This document shows positions 1-7,552 of a stretch of DNA of 64,000 nt, in pieces. Source of the DNA: JBDTSW01 sp963807385. GTDB lineage: Bacteria; Actinomycetota; Thermoleophilia; Solirubrobacterales; 70-9. The translations under genes and the position numbers were made by a program. How positions within the stretch are numbered: position 1 is the first letter of the stretch; every line of letters begins with the position of its first letter. The notes under the pieces are model-generated. The model ran no database searches. It saw nothing but the letters and a program-made list of their open reading frames with translations, and had not been told where the DNA came from. The DNA is taken from NCBI GenBank assembly GCA_963807385.1, contig CAWEBQ010000002.1, positions 620,001-684,000 of the forward strand. The letters run 5' to 3'.

Positions 1-181
1 CGCTCCTGCTCGGCCGGTCGTCGGCCGCGCCGCTCAGGACCTCGAGCCCTTCGTAGACCTGGATCGAGTCGCAGTTGACCGCGACCGGGTCCTCTCCGCG
101 CTCGCGCAGGAGCTCGGCCAGCTCGATGGCGACCCCCGTCTTGCCCACCGCGGTCGGGCCGAAGATCGCGAGAACCTCCAC
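1..181 (-). CDS. miaA: tRNA dimethylallyltransferase MiaA, N-terminal fragment
   Basis: This is the 5' part of miaA, cut by the window edge. MiaA transfers a dimethylallyl group to A37 of tRNAs reading UNN codons, the substrate for MiaB. From the GTG at 181 the protein reads VEVLAIFGPTAVGKTGVAIE, which holds the P-loop GPTAVGKT, followed by the DSIQVYEGL element that binds tRNA/substrate. The gene starts 19 bases after the miaB stop, the usual miaB-miaA order. The last 30 bases before the edge give an implausible peptide. Removing one G and one C would restore a family-like APTTAEQ segment, so this end probably carries the same indel errors as miaB. Confidence 0.8.
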   Translation of the reverse strand, partial: MEVLAIFGPTAVGKTGVAIELAELLRERGEDPVAVNCDSIQVYEGLEVLSGAADDRPSRS

Positions 182-200
182 GGTGGCCCGGACGAGGCGC

Positions 201-1532
201 TTAGGCGACGCGGCTGAGCAGCCGCTCCTGGCCGCTCAGCGTCTCGAGGTCGCCGCCTCGATCTCGACCTCGACGATCTCGCCCGGCCCGGCGGTGCCGT
301 CGAAGTTGACGGTCTTGTTGTGGCGGGTGCGGCCGCGCAGGCGCGCCGGGTCGGTGCGGCTGGGGCCCTCGACCAGCACCTCGACCGTCCGGCCGACGAA
401 ACGCTGTGCCCGCGCCTTGCGCGCGGCGCTGCACCAGCTCCACCAGCCGCTCCATCCGCTCGACCTTGACCGGCGTGCGGAAGCTGCTCGGGCAGATCTC
501 GCGGCCTCGGTACCGCGGCGCGGCGAGAAGACGAAGGTGAAGGCACCGTCGTAGCCGACCTCGTCGACGACCTCGAGCGTCTCCGCGAAGTCCTCCTCGG
601 TCTCGCCGGGAAAGCCGACGATGATGTCGGTCGTGAGCGCGCAGTCCGGAACGTGCTCGCGGATCAGGGCGACCCGGTCGAGGTAGCGCTCGCGGTTGTA
701 GGTGCGCCGCATGCGCTTCAGGACCGTGCTGGAGCCGGACTGCAGCGGCAGGTGGATGTGCTCGCAGAGCGACGGGCAGCTCCGCGTGCGCGCGGATCAC
801 GTCCTCGCGCATGTCCTTCGGGTGCGGGCTCGTGTAGCGGATGCGCTCGATCCCGTCGACCGCGTCGACCCGCGTGAGCAGCTCGGAGAAGCGGATCCGA
901 ACGTCCTCGGGCAGGTCGCGACCGTAGCTGTTCACGTTCTGGCCCAGCAGCGTCACCTCGCGCACGCCGTCGGCCGCCAGCCGCTCGACCTCGGCGATGC
1001 AGCTCGTCCGGGGTCGCGGCTCTCCTCGCGACCGCGGGTCGAGGGGACGATGCAGTACGAGCAGGCGCAGTTGCAGCCCTGCGAGATCTGCAGCCAGCCC
1101 TGGAACTCGCGCTCGCGCTTGGTCGGCAGGTGGCCGGAGAAGTCCTCGAACTCGAAGTAGCCCTGGGCGGTCAGCGAGTCGGAGGTGAGGAACTCGGCCA
1201 GCCGGTGGATCTGACCGGGGCCGAAGGCGACGTCGACGAACGGGAAGCGCTCGAAGACCTCGTCCTTCACCGACTGCGCCCAGCAGCCGCCGACGCCGAC
1301 GATCCGCTCCGGATCCTCGGACTTCAGGCGCTTGGCCTCGCCGAGATGGGCGATGAAGCGGCTGTCGGCCGACTCGCGGATCGAGCAGGTGTTGAACAGG
1401 ATCAGGTCGGCCTGCGCCACGCTCCTCGCACTCCCGGTAGCCGAGCGAGTCGAGCATCCCCTTCATCCGCTCGGAGTCGTGCTCGTTCATCTGACACCCG
1501 AAGGTGGTGACGTGGAATGCCTTGCCGCTCAC
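201..1532 (-). CDS. miaB: tRNA-2-methylthio-N6-dimethylallyladenosine synthase MiaB, reading frame broken by indels
   Basis: MiaB is a radical-SAM methylthiotransferase that converts i6A37 to ms2i6A37 in tRNA. All family blocks are present but spread over different frames: TTFGCQMNEHDSERM and LFNTCSIRE (N-terminal Fe-S cysteines), QGCNCACSYCIVPSTRGREESR (radical-SAM CxxxCxxC), LLGQNVNSYG, RRTYNRERYL, IIVGFPGETEEDF, and the C-terminal TRAM region RHNKTVNFDG. The frame must change near 1424, twice near 1000-1012, and near 775, 513, 430 and 240. Each change is explained by one base, and conservation resumes immediately on the other side. That pattern fits sequencing or assembly error better than a decayed gene. 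The chosen start is GTG at 1532, giving VSGKAFHVTTFGCQ. Confidence 0.85.
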   Translation of the reverse strand: MSGKAFHVTTFGCQMNEHDSERMKGMLDSLGYRECEERGAGRPDPVQHLLDPRVGRQPLHRPSRRGQAPEVRGSGADRRRRRLLGAVGEGRGLRALPVRRRRLRPRSDPPAGRVPHLRLADRPGLLRVRGLLRPPADQARARVPGLAADLAGLQLRLLVLHRPLDPRSRGEPRPRTSCIAEVERLAADGVREVTLLGQNVNSYGRDLPEDVRIRFSELLTRVDAVDGIERIRYTSPHPKDMREDVIRAHAELPVALRAHPPAAAVRLQHGPEAHAAHLQPRALPRPGRPDPRARSGLRAHDRHHRRLSRRDRGGLRGDARGRRRGRLRRCLHLRLLAAPRYRGREICPSSFRTPVKVERMERLVELVQRRAQGAGTAFRRPDGRGAGRGPQPHRPGAPARPHPPQQDRQLRRHRRAGRDRRGRDRGGDLETLSGQERLLSRVA

Positions 1533-1569
1533 AGGCTCGATTGTAGGTCGCGGGCGATAGCGTCCGTAC

Positions 1570-2373
1570 ATGGATTACGAGACGCTCAGCTACGAGACCG
1601 ATGACCACGTGACCGTCCTCACCTACGACCGCCCGGAGCAGCGGAACGCGGTCTCACGGCAGATGAACACCGAGCTACACCACGCGTGGCGCCGTTTCCG
1701 CGACGACCCGGACGGCTTCGTGCTGGTGATCACGGGGAGGGGCGACGCGTTCTGCGCCGGCTGGGACCTGGCTGACGCCGCGGAGACCGAGATGGGCGAC
1801 TGGGACGAGATGCGCACCACGGTGATGAACTCGCCCGGCGACTGCGGGTACTCGCGGCGGGTCGACGTCTTCAAGCCGGTGATCGCCGCGGTCAACGGCT
1901 GGGCGGTCGCGGCCGGCCTCGAGAACGCGCTGCTCGCCGACATCCGGATCGTCGCTGAGAACGCCATCTTCGGGGCGCTCGAGCGGCGCTGGAACATCGT
2001 CGCCGGCGACGGGATGACGGCGCGGCTGCCGCTCGCGGTGGGCTACGCCAAGGCGATGGAGCTGATCATCACGGGCCGCCCGGTGGACGCCGACGAGGCG
2101 CTGCGCATCGGGCTCGCGAACGAGGTGGTGCCGGAGGGCAAGGCGCTCGAACGGGCCATCGCCCTTGCCCACGAGATCGCTGCACTCCCGCAGGGTGCGA
2201 TCCGCTCCGACAAGGAGACCATGGTGCGCAACATCGGACTGGGCCTCGAGGCGCAGCTTCGCAACGAGATCGAGATGGCGATCTCGATGTTCCACCGGCG
2301 CGACTCGCACGCCATCGGCGCCTCCGCCTTCAAGGAGGGCCGAACGCCCGAGTGGCCCAACCGCGGCCTGTAG
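1570..2373 (+). CDS. enoyl-CoA hydratase/isomerase family protein
   Basis: A 267-residue crotonase-fold protein, the normal family length. It likely hydrates or isomerises an acyl-CoA in fatty-acid or related degradation in the cytoplasm. Visible features are the N-terminal RPEQRNAVS block, the first oxyanion segment GRGDAFCAGWDL (about residues 56-67), the second oxyanion segment AAVNGWAVAAGLENALLAD (about 98-116), and the C-terminal helix ending FKEGRTPEWPNRGL. The catalytic Glu pair of true hydratases is not obvious, so the exact reaction is unknown. It is divergent from miaB, with only 37 bases between the two starts. Confidence 0.85.
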   Translation: MDYETLSYETDDHVTVLTYDRPEQRNAVSRQMNTELHHAWRRFRDDPDGFVLVITGRGDAFCAGWDLADAAETEMGDWDEMRTTVMNSPGDCGYSRRVDVFKPVIAAVNGWAVAAGLENALLADIRIVAENAIFGALERRWNIVAGDGMTARLPLAVGYAKAMELIITGRPVDADEALRIGLANEVVPEGKALERAIALAHEIAALPQGAIRSDKETMVRNIGLGLEAQLRNEIEMAISMFHRRDSHAIGASAFKEGRTPEWPNRGL

Positions 2374-2392
2374 CGGGCGTGGCCGGGGAGCG

Positions 2393-3016
2393 CTACTTGA
2401 CGCCGACGGATTCGGCGATGTAGGCGACCAGCGCCTCGATCTCCTCGGGGCTGAGGGTGTCGCCGAAGTTCGACGGCATCACGCCCGCGGGGAAGCCGGG
2501 GGCGATCTCCTTCTCGGGATCGACGATCGACTCCTCGATAAAGGTCGCGTCCTCCCCCTTCAGCTCGATATCGAGGTCGGGTCCGACGGTGCCGGTCGAG
2601 CCGGCCGCCGCCAGCACGTGGCACCCGGCGCAACCTTGCTCATCGAAGAGCGCGGCGCCGTCGGCGCTCGCCGCCACCGCCTGCTCCTCCTCGGCGGGCT
2701 CACCCGCCACGGGGGCCTCGCCCTCTGCTTGGCGCTGGACCTCCTCCGTCTCGGCCAGCATCTCGGCCATGACGTCGGCGGGCGTTGGCTCCTCGCCGGA
2801 GGCGCGCAGCTCGTCCCGGTGTGACTGCTCGTCCTCGGCGCCCGACCAGCCGAAGACGGCGGTCGCACCGATCAACGTCGCGAAGACCGCCACGCCGGCG
2901 ACCATCACGCCCTTGCTGGGCGGGAAGTTCTCGGTCCTCACGCCGATGAACGAGATCACGAGGGCGAGCCCCGTGAGGGTCAGGCCCAGGATGATGAAGA
3001 TGGTCTCGTTATCCAC
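2393..3016 (-). CDS. membrane-anchored c-type cytochrome
   Basis: A 207-residue protein from GTG 3016. Two N-terminal hydrophobic segments, FIILGLTLTGLALVISFIG and VMVAGVAVFATLIGATAVF, are followed by an acidic Ala/Glu/Pro-rich linker. The C-terminal cytochrome domain has the haem motif CAGCH (about residues 140-144) and a distal Met in GVMPSNFG. It is probably a membrane-tethered electron carrier feeding a terminal oxidase. No oxidase gene lies in the window. It lies 52 bases downstream of rny on the same strand and converges with the enoyl-CoA hydratase. Confidence 0.8.
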   Translation of the reverse strand: MDNETIFIILGLTLTGLALVISFIGVRTENFPPSKGVMVAGVAVFATLIGATAVFGWSGAEDEQSHRDELRASGEEPTPADVMAEMLAETEEVQRQAEGEAPVAGEPAEEEQAVAASADGAALFDEQGCAGCHVLAAAGSTGTVGPDLDIELKGEDATFIEESIVDPEKEIAPGFPAGVMPSNFGDTLSPEEIEALVAYIAESVGVK

Positions 3017-3068
3017 TTGCGGGCGCGATCCTATCGAGGCGGGGCGGCGTTCCGGCGCGTTGGCGCGG

Positions 3069-4490
3069 TCAGGAAGCGTACGACGTCGCTCGAGACTCAC
3101 GCACGACGGTGATCTTGATCCGACCGGGGTAGTCCATCTCCTTCTCGATCGCCGCTGCGATCTCATGTGCGATGAGGGCGGCGCTCTCGTCGTCGACGGC
3201 GCCGGGGTCCACGATCACCCGTACCTCACGCCCGGCGCGCATCGCGAAGACACGCTCGACGCCGTGATGGCGCCCCGCGACCTCCTCGAGGTCGCGCAAC
3301 CGCGCCACGTACTCCTCGAGCGAGTCGCCGCGGGCCCCGGGTCGGGCCCCGGAGAGCGCGTCCGCGGCCTGCACGATGACGGCCTCGACCGTGCGCGGAT
3401 CCACCTCGTTGTGATGGGCCTCGATCGCGTGGGCGACCGCCTCCTCCTCACCGTGGCGGCGCGCGATCCTTCCACCCACCATCGCGTGCGGGCCCTCGAC
3501 CTCGTGACTCACCGCCTTGCCGATGTCGTGGAGCAGCGCTGCGCGGCGGGCGGTCTCAACCGACACGCCGAGCTCACCGGCCATCATCGCGGCGAGGTTC
3601 GCTGACTCGACCAGGTGGTCGAGCACGTTCTGGCCGTAGCTGGTGCGGTAGCGGAGCTTTCCGAGCAAAATCACGAGCTCCGGATCGAGGCCCAACACGT
3701 GCGCCTCGAGCGCGGCCCCCTCCCCCTCCTCCACGATGCGGCCGTCGATCTCCTCCTTGGCGGACGCGAAGGTCTCCTCGATCAGGGCCGGGTGGATCCG
3801 CCCGTCGGCGATCAGGCGTTCCAGCGTGATGCGGGCGACTTCGCGCCGCACGCCATCGAAGCTCGACAGCATCACGGCGGACGGCGTCTCGTCGATGATC
3901 AGGTCGACGCCGGTGAGCGCCTCCAACGCGCGGATATTCCGCCCGTCGCGGCCGATGATCCGGCCCTTCATCTCGTCGGTGGGCAGCTCGACCAGGCGCG
4001 TGGTCGATTCCGTCGAGTGATTCGCGGCGAGGCGATGCATGGCCGTGGAGAGGATGCTGCGGGCCCTCCGCTCCGCCTCACGCTTGGTCTCCTCCTCGAT
4101 CGCCCGCAGGCTCAGGCCGGCCTGGTGACGAGCCTCCTTCTCGACTTCGGCGGTCAGGAGCTGCTTGGCCTGCGCCGCGGTCAGGCCGGAGATCCGCTCC
4201 AGCTCCCGCCGCTGGACGCGCTTGGCGCTCTTCAGTTCCTCGAGCTCGTGCGCGAGGTTGCGCTCGCGGTCCTCGAGGGCCTGCGCCCGGCGCTCGATAT
4301 CGGCGCCCTGGACCTCCAGGGAGTGCGCCGTGCGGAGCGCGCGTTCCTCCATTCGCGCGATCTCCTCGCGCCGGGCCCGAAGCTCGTCGTTCGGGGACGC
4401 ATCCGGTGCTGCCCCGGACGGGCTTACCCCTCCCTCCTCGGGGGCCTCGGGATCTCGCCGCCAGGGCCTTCGCGAAGCGCGTGCAGCCAT
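3069..4490 (-). CDS. rny: ribonuclease Y
   Basis: RNase Y is an endoribonuclease that starts mRNA decay. The 473-residue protein (ATG 4490, preceded by GAGAGAGGAAG) has a long charged coiled coil (about residues 30-165), a KH domain with KGRIIGRDGRNIRALE (about 185-250), and an HD domain with HDIGKAVSHEVEGPH and AIEAHHNEV. Family members usually begin with one transmembrane helix. Here residues 1-35 (MAARASRRPWRRDPEAPEEG) are Arg/Pro/Glu-rich with no hydrophobic segment, so it appears soluble. No upstream in-frame extension restores a membrane anchor. A sigma70-like promoter sits about 240 bases upstream. Confidence 0.92.
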   Translation of the reverse strand: MAARASRRPWRRDPEAPEEGGVSPSGAAPDASPNDELRARREEIARMEERALRTAHSLEVQGADIERRAQALEDRERNLAHELEELKSAKRVQRRELERISGLTAAQAKQLLTAEVEKEARHQAGLSLRAIEEETKREAERRARSILSTAMHRLAANHSTESTTRLVELPTDEMKGRIIGRDGRNIRALEALTGVDLIIDETPSAVMLSSFDGVRREVARITLERLIADGRIHPALIEETFASAKEEIDGRIVEEGEGAALEAHVLGLDPELVILLGKLRYRTSYGQNVLDHLVESANLAAMMAGELGVSVETARRAALLHDIGKAVSHEVEGPHAMVGGRIARRHGEEEAVAHAIEAHHNEVDPRTVEAVIVQAADALSGARPGARGDSLEEYVARLRDLEEVAGRHHGVERVFAMRAGREVRVIVDPGAVDDESAALIAHEIAAAIEKEMDYPGRIKITVVRESRATSYAS

Positions 4491-4798
4491 CGCTTCCTCT
4501 CTCGCCGGCGCAGGGCCGGACTCGTCGCCTCTCCAGGAAACGCGATGTCGGGATGTCGCCATCCGCCACGGGCTCAGCCACCCGGGCGGGCAAGTGATCT
4601 CACCGTCAGCGGGGCCCTAGGCCCGCCACCTCCGTGTGTCGGCGAGTGAAGTCAGGATCGTTGACAAAATCGGTTCTCATGTGACCGGCAACAGCCTCTT
4701 CATCTTGTTTCCGGCGACACCGCGTGCCGCCCGACCATCGTAGTCCGGACCCGGCGATCTGGCAAGCGCCCCGAGCCCGCGCCACTTGCTCGCCCGGC
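4491..4798 (-). promoter_or_regulatory. rny promoter and long 5' leader region
   Basis: The 308-base gap between recX and rny holds a good minus-strand promoter: TTGCCA (4765-4760), 17-base spacer, TACGAT (4742-4737). Transcription would start near 4730, leaving a leader of roughly 240 nt before rny. The leader contains short reading frames, MKRLLPVT followed by an overlapping 24-residue frame (4680-4606, starting MRTDFVNDPDF), and GC-rich self-complementary stretches around 4600-4625. I do not recognise a known riboswitch class. Function is unknown. Confidence 0.45.
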
Positions 4799-5287
4799 CT
4801 ACGCGGCCTCGCGCCCGGAGCGCCGGATCGCCTCGTATGAGAGCTCGAGGTCGTACCCGCGCCGGGTGAGGTAGGAGAGCGCCTTCGCCCGCTCCGTATC
4901 GCTGGTCGGCGGGCGCCCTCGACCGGCCAGCAGCGCCTCCGCACGGGCGAGCTGCTCGGCGTGGCCGTCGGGGCCGAGCGCGGCGTCGATGTGCTCCCCG
5001 GGGATGCCGCGGGCGACCAGCGCCTCACGAATCCGCTGCGGACCCCAGCCGCGAAGGTCGCGCTTGTCCTCCGCATAGCGGGTGGCGAACAGGAGGTCAT
5101 CGAGTTCGCCGACCTCGGTCAGGCGCGCGATCGCGCTGCCGACATCGGCCTGTTCGAACCCGCGGACCGCGAGCCACTCGGCCAGCTCGGCGGTCCCACG
5201 CTCGCGGCGGCGCAGGGCCGCGAGCCCCATCTCAAACGCCTCGCGTGCGCTGTCCCGCGGTTCCCCGAGAGCCTCCGTGCCCAACAC
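4799..5287 (-). CDS. recX: RecX family regulator of RecA
   Basis: RecX binds RecA filaments and modulates recombinase activity. The 162-residue product consists of repeated three-helix RecX units: AREAFEMGLAALRRRERGTAELAEWL, FEQADVGSAIARLTEVGELDDLLFATRYAEDK and GWGPQRIREALVARGI. It directly follows recA by 22 bases on the same strand, the classical recA-recX arrangement. GTG 5287 is the chosen start because AAGGGAGG lies upstream, just after the recA stop. The following TTG is an alternative. Confidence 0.88.
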   Translation of the reverse strand: MLGTEALGEPRDSAREAFEMGLAALRRRERGTAELAEWLAVRGFEQADVGSAIARLTEVGELDDLLFATRYAEDKRDLRGWGPQRIREALVARGIPGEHIDAALGPDGHAEQLARAEALLAGRGRPPTSDTERAKALSYLTRRGYDLELSYEAIRRSGREAA

Positions 5288-5309
5288 GATCCGGCGGTGC
5301 CTCCCTTGC

Positions 5310-6473
5310 CTAGGCCGCCTTCTGCTCAGCCTCGGGCCCTGCCTCGGAGGCCTCGGAGGCCCCGGCGGCATCGGCGGCTCGGGCCGCCTCCTCGGCCCCC
5401 ACGAACGGCACCGGCGAAGGTCCCGACGGACGCTCGATCTCGAGTGCGCCGAATACCTTCCCCTCGATCTCGGCGAAGAGGTCGGGATTCTCCGCGAGGT
5501 ACTGCTTGGTGTTGTTGCGGCCCTGGCCGAGACGCAGCTCCCCGTAGGAGAAGAACGAGCCCGACTTCGAGACCAGGTCGTGCTCGAGCGCGAGATCGAG
5601 CAGGCCGCCCGACTTGGAGATCCCCACGCCGTACTCGATGTCGAACTCGGCCTGGCGGAACGGCGAGGCCACCTTGTTCTTCACGACCTTCACGCGGACC
5701 CGGTTGCCGACGGCTTCGGTGCCCTCCTTCAGGGTCTCGATCCGGCGGATGTCGAGCCGCTGCGAGGAGTAGAACTTGAGCGCGCGGCCACCGGGCTGGG
5801 TCTCGGGAGAGCCGAACATGACCCCGATCTTCTCCCGGATCTGGTTCGTGAACAGGCACACGGTCTTCGCCCGGTTGAGATTGCCGGCGAGCTTGCGCAG
5901 CGCCTGCGACATCAGCCGCGCCTGAAGGCCGACGGTCTGCTCGCCCATCTGTCCCTCGAGCTCTACCCGCGGCGTCAGCGCCGCGACCGAATCGACCGCG
6001 ACCACATCCACGGCGCCTGAGCGCACCAGCACGTCGACGATCTCGAGCGCCTGCTCGCCGTAATCGGGCTGAGATACCAGCAGCTCGTCGGTGTTGACGC
6101 CGATCCGCTTCGCGTAGATCGGATCGAGGGCGTGCTCGGCATCGACGAAGGCGCAGACGCCTCCGCGTGCCTGGGCCTCGGCGATAATGTGGTAGACGAG
6201 CGTCGTCTTGCCCGACGACTCGGGGCCGAAGATCTCGACGATCCGCCCGCGGGGTACGCCGCCGATCCCGAGCGCCAAGTCGAGCGGGAGGGCGCCGGTG
6301 GGGATCGCGTCGATCGGCACGGTCGCCTTGTCGCCGAGCTTCATTACCGAGCCGGCGCCGAAGTCCTTGTCGATCTGGCTGAGCGCAGCCGTGAGCGCCG
6401 CGTCCTTGGCCTTGGCCTCCTTCGCGGTCTGCGCGTCGGCCGCCTTCAAGTTCGCCTTCTTTGCTTCTGCCAT
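5310..6473 (-). CDS. recA: recombinase RecA
   Basis: RecA forms the ATP-dependent strand-exchange filament and triggers the DNA-damage response. The 387-residue protein has Walker A GPESSGKT (residues 83-90), Walker B VVAVDSVAAL, the L1/L2 DNA-binding region including FTNQIREKIGVMFG, and a variable acidic/Ala-rich C-terminus. No intein is present. ATG 6473 is chosen because GAGAGAGGTGA lies just upstream and residues 1-30 match the usual Lys/Ala-rich N-terminus. It starts 7 bases after the thpR stop, so it is probably co-transcribed with thpR. I found no convincing LexA box immediately upstream. Confidence 0.97.
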   Translation of the reverse strand: MAEAKKANLKAADAQTAKEAKAKDAALTAALSQIDKDFGAGSVMKLGDKATVPIDAIPTGALPLDLALGIGGVPRGRIVEIFGPESSGKTTLVYHIIAEAQARGGVCAFVDAEHALDPIYAKRIGVNTDELLVSQPDYGEQALEIVDVLVRSGAVDVVAVDSVAALTPRVELEGQMGEQTVGLQARLMSQALRKLAGNLNRAKTVCLFTNQIREKIGVMFGSPETQPGGRALKFYSSQRLDIRRIETLKEGTEAVGNRVRVKVVKNKVASPFRQAEFDIEYGVGISKSGGLLDLALEHDLVSKSGSFFSYGELRLGQGRNNTKQYLAENPDLFAEIEGKVFGALEIERPSGPSPVPFVGAEEAARAADAAGASEASEAGPEAEQKAA

Positions 6474-6480
6474 TTCTTCG

Positions 6481-7116
6481 TCACCTCTCTCGCCCGCTCG
6501 TGGCGGGCGGCAGTTGGAGGGTCGCAAGGCGCTCATAGCGAGCGCCGGACGACCGCAAATGCGAACGGTAAAGAGCGACTCGGACGGCCCCGAAGGGATG
6601 CAGTAGCGGCTGCGGGAGCGGCCCGGGTGGGCGCTCCACCACCCTCGGCCTGCGCCCTCGCCGGCCACCTCCGGAGCCCGCGGGCCGGCGCTCATTGCGG
6701 ACCCGCGCGACGGTCACGTGAGGCCAGAATGGCCGCTTCTCCGGCTTGTACAGACGGGCCCTGGCCAGCTCCGCGCCGAGCTCGGCCTGGAGCGCCACGG
6801 CAGCACCGCTGGGCGCGGCGACCGCGAACAACCCGGGCCGCTTGCCGCGCAGGCCCACCGGCTCCGGGTCGAAACGCAGCTCGACCGGCCGCGGCGCCAG
6901 GCGCTCGATCAGTCCCTCGAGGGCCGGAATGGCGCGTTCGGGGAGGTAGCCGAGAAAGCACAGGGTCACGTGGAGGGCATCCCCGTCGACGGGCCGCAGC
7001 GCCTCGTCGGCACATTCCACCCCCTGCCATGCCGCCACCCCGGCCCGCACCTCGGCGGGCAGGTCGAGGGCCGTGAACAATCGCGCCCGGGGGCTCTTCA
7101 ACCGCTCCTTCACCAC
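6481..7116 (-). CDS. thpR: RNA 2',3'-cyclic phosphodiesterase (2'-5' RNA ligase family)
   Basis: A 211-residue 2H phosphoesterase. The two HxT motifs are HVTLCFLG (about residues 49-56) and HVTVARVR (about 132-139). Members open 2',3'-cyclic phosphates or ligate tRNA halves in vitro. The cellular role is poorly defined. A GTG start at 7116 (VVKERLKSPRARLFTALDLP) is supported by a promoter only 6 bases upstream, which would make a leaderless message. The gene is followed by recA after 7 bases. Confidence 0.85.
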   Translation of the reverse strand: MVKERLKSPRARLFTALDLPAEVRAGVAAWQGVECADEALRPVDGDALHVTLCFLGYLPERAIPALEGLIERLAPRPVELRFDPEPVGLRGKRPGLFAVAAPSGAAVALQAELGAELARARLYKPEKRPFWPHVTVARVRNERRPAGSGGGRRGRRPRVVERPPGPLPQPLLHPFGAVRVALYRSHLRSSGARYERLATLQLPPATSGRER

Positions 7117-7122
7117 GCAGCC

Positions 7123-7151
7123 ACGCTAGGGGACCCCGCCGCGCGAGACAA
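7123..7151 (-). promoter_or_regulatory. sigma70-like promoter for thpR-recA-recX
   Basis: TTGTCT (7151-7146), a 17-base spacer and TAGCGT (7128-7123) lie 6 bases before the GTG start of thpR. Position and spacing predict transcription starting at or next to the start codon, so the transcript is probably leaderless. Confidence 0.55.
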
Positions 7152-7234
7152 ACACGGAACGCGCCTAAAGCCGCACGCTTCGGCGAAGGATCAGGTAGCC
7201 CATGGGCCACCTCAGACTTCAGCGAGCGGGGTGG

Positions 7235-7552
7235 TCAGCCGCGCTGGGACTTCGGCAACCGCTCGATCTCGCCGCTCGGGATCGCGAGCGCAACCGCGTC
7301 CGGGCGAAGCTCGGCGATGTGCGTGGCGTCCACGAAGCGATGGCCGCCGGGACCGAAGCTCGTGTCGATCACGATGCCCTCGAAGATGTCGACCGCAACG
7401 TCGCGCAGCACCTCCCGCACCACGCCGACCCGCTCGCCGTCCGAGCCGCGCACCTCGGTGCCGGCCTCGAGCGTGAGATATGAGACCGGCTCGTCCACTT
7501 CCACCGCGTGGCAGCATAGCTCCGTGCCGAGCATCAGCCGATACCCCGACAT
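7235..7552 (-). CDS. PRC-barrel domain protein
   Basis: A small protein of up to 105 residues. The segment from SYLTLEAGTEVRGSDGERVG through VDIFEGIVIDTSFGPGGHRFVDATHI matches the PRC-barrel fold: a conserved Gly-Glu turn, DxFxGIVVD strand and HxFVxAxxI strand. Such proteins occur as stress-associated or RNA/protein-binding modules. No specific function can be assigned. The start is uncertain. ATG 7552 overlaps the divergent ATG of the next gene (CATG at 7550-7553), and an internal ATG at 7534 would remove the conflict. Confidence 0.7.
   Translation of the reverse strand: MSGYRLMLGTELCCHAVEVDEPVSYLTLEAGTEVRGSDGERVGVVREVLRDVAVDIFEGIVIDTSFGPGGHRFVDATHIAELRPDAVALAIPSGEIERLPKSQRG

Noticed and set aside
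201..1532. miaB as a true pseudogene
   Set aside because: The indels leave conserved residues untouched on both sides, and miaA at the edge shows similar faults. Local sequence error is simpler.
4661..4666. A perfect TTGACA on the plus strand between recX and rny
   Set aside because: No -10 lies 16-18 bases downstream, and the genes downstream on that strand are all antisense.
7123..7151. Resemblance of TTGTC...TAGCGT upstream of thpR-recA to the mycobacterial DNA-damage (RecA-NDp) promoter
   Set aside because: The spacer is 17 bases, as in ordinary sigma70 promoters, and the GTGGCTG extension of the damage promoter is absent.
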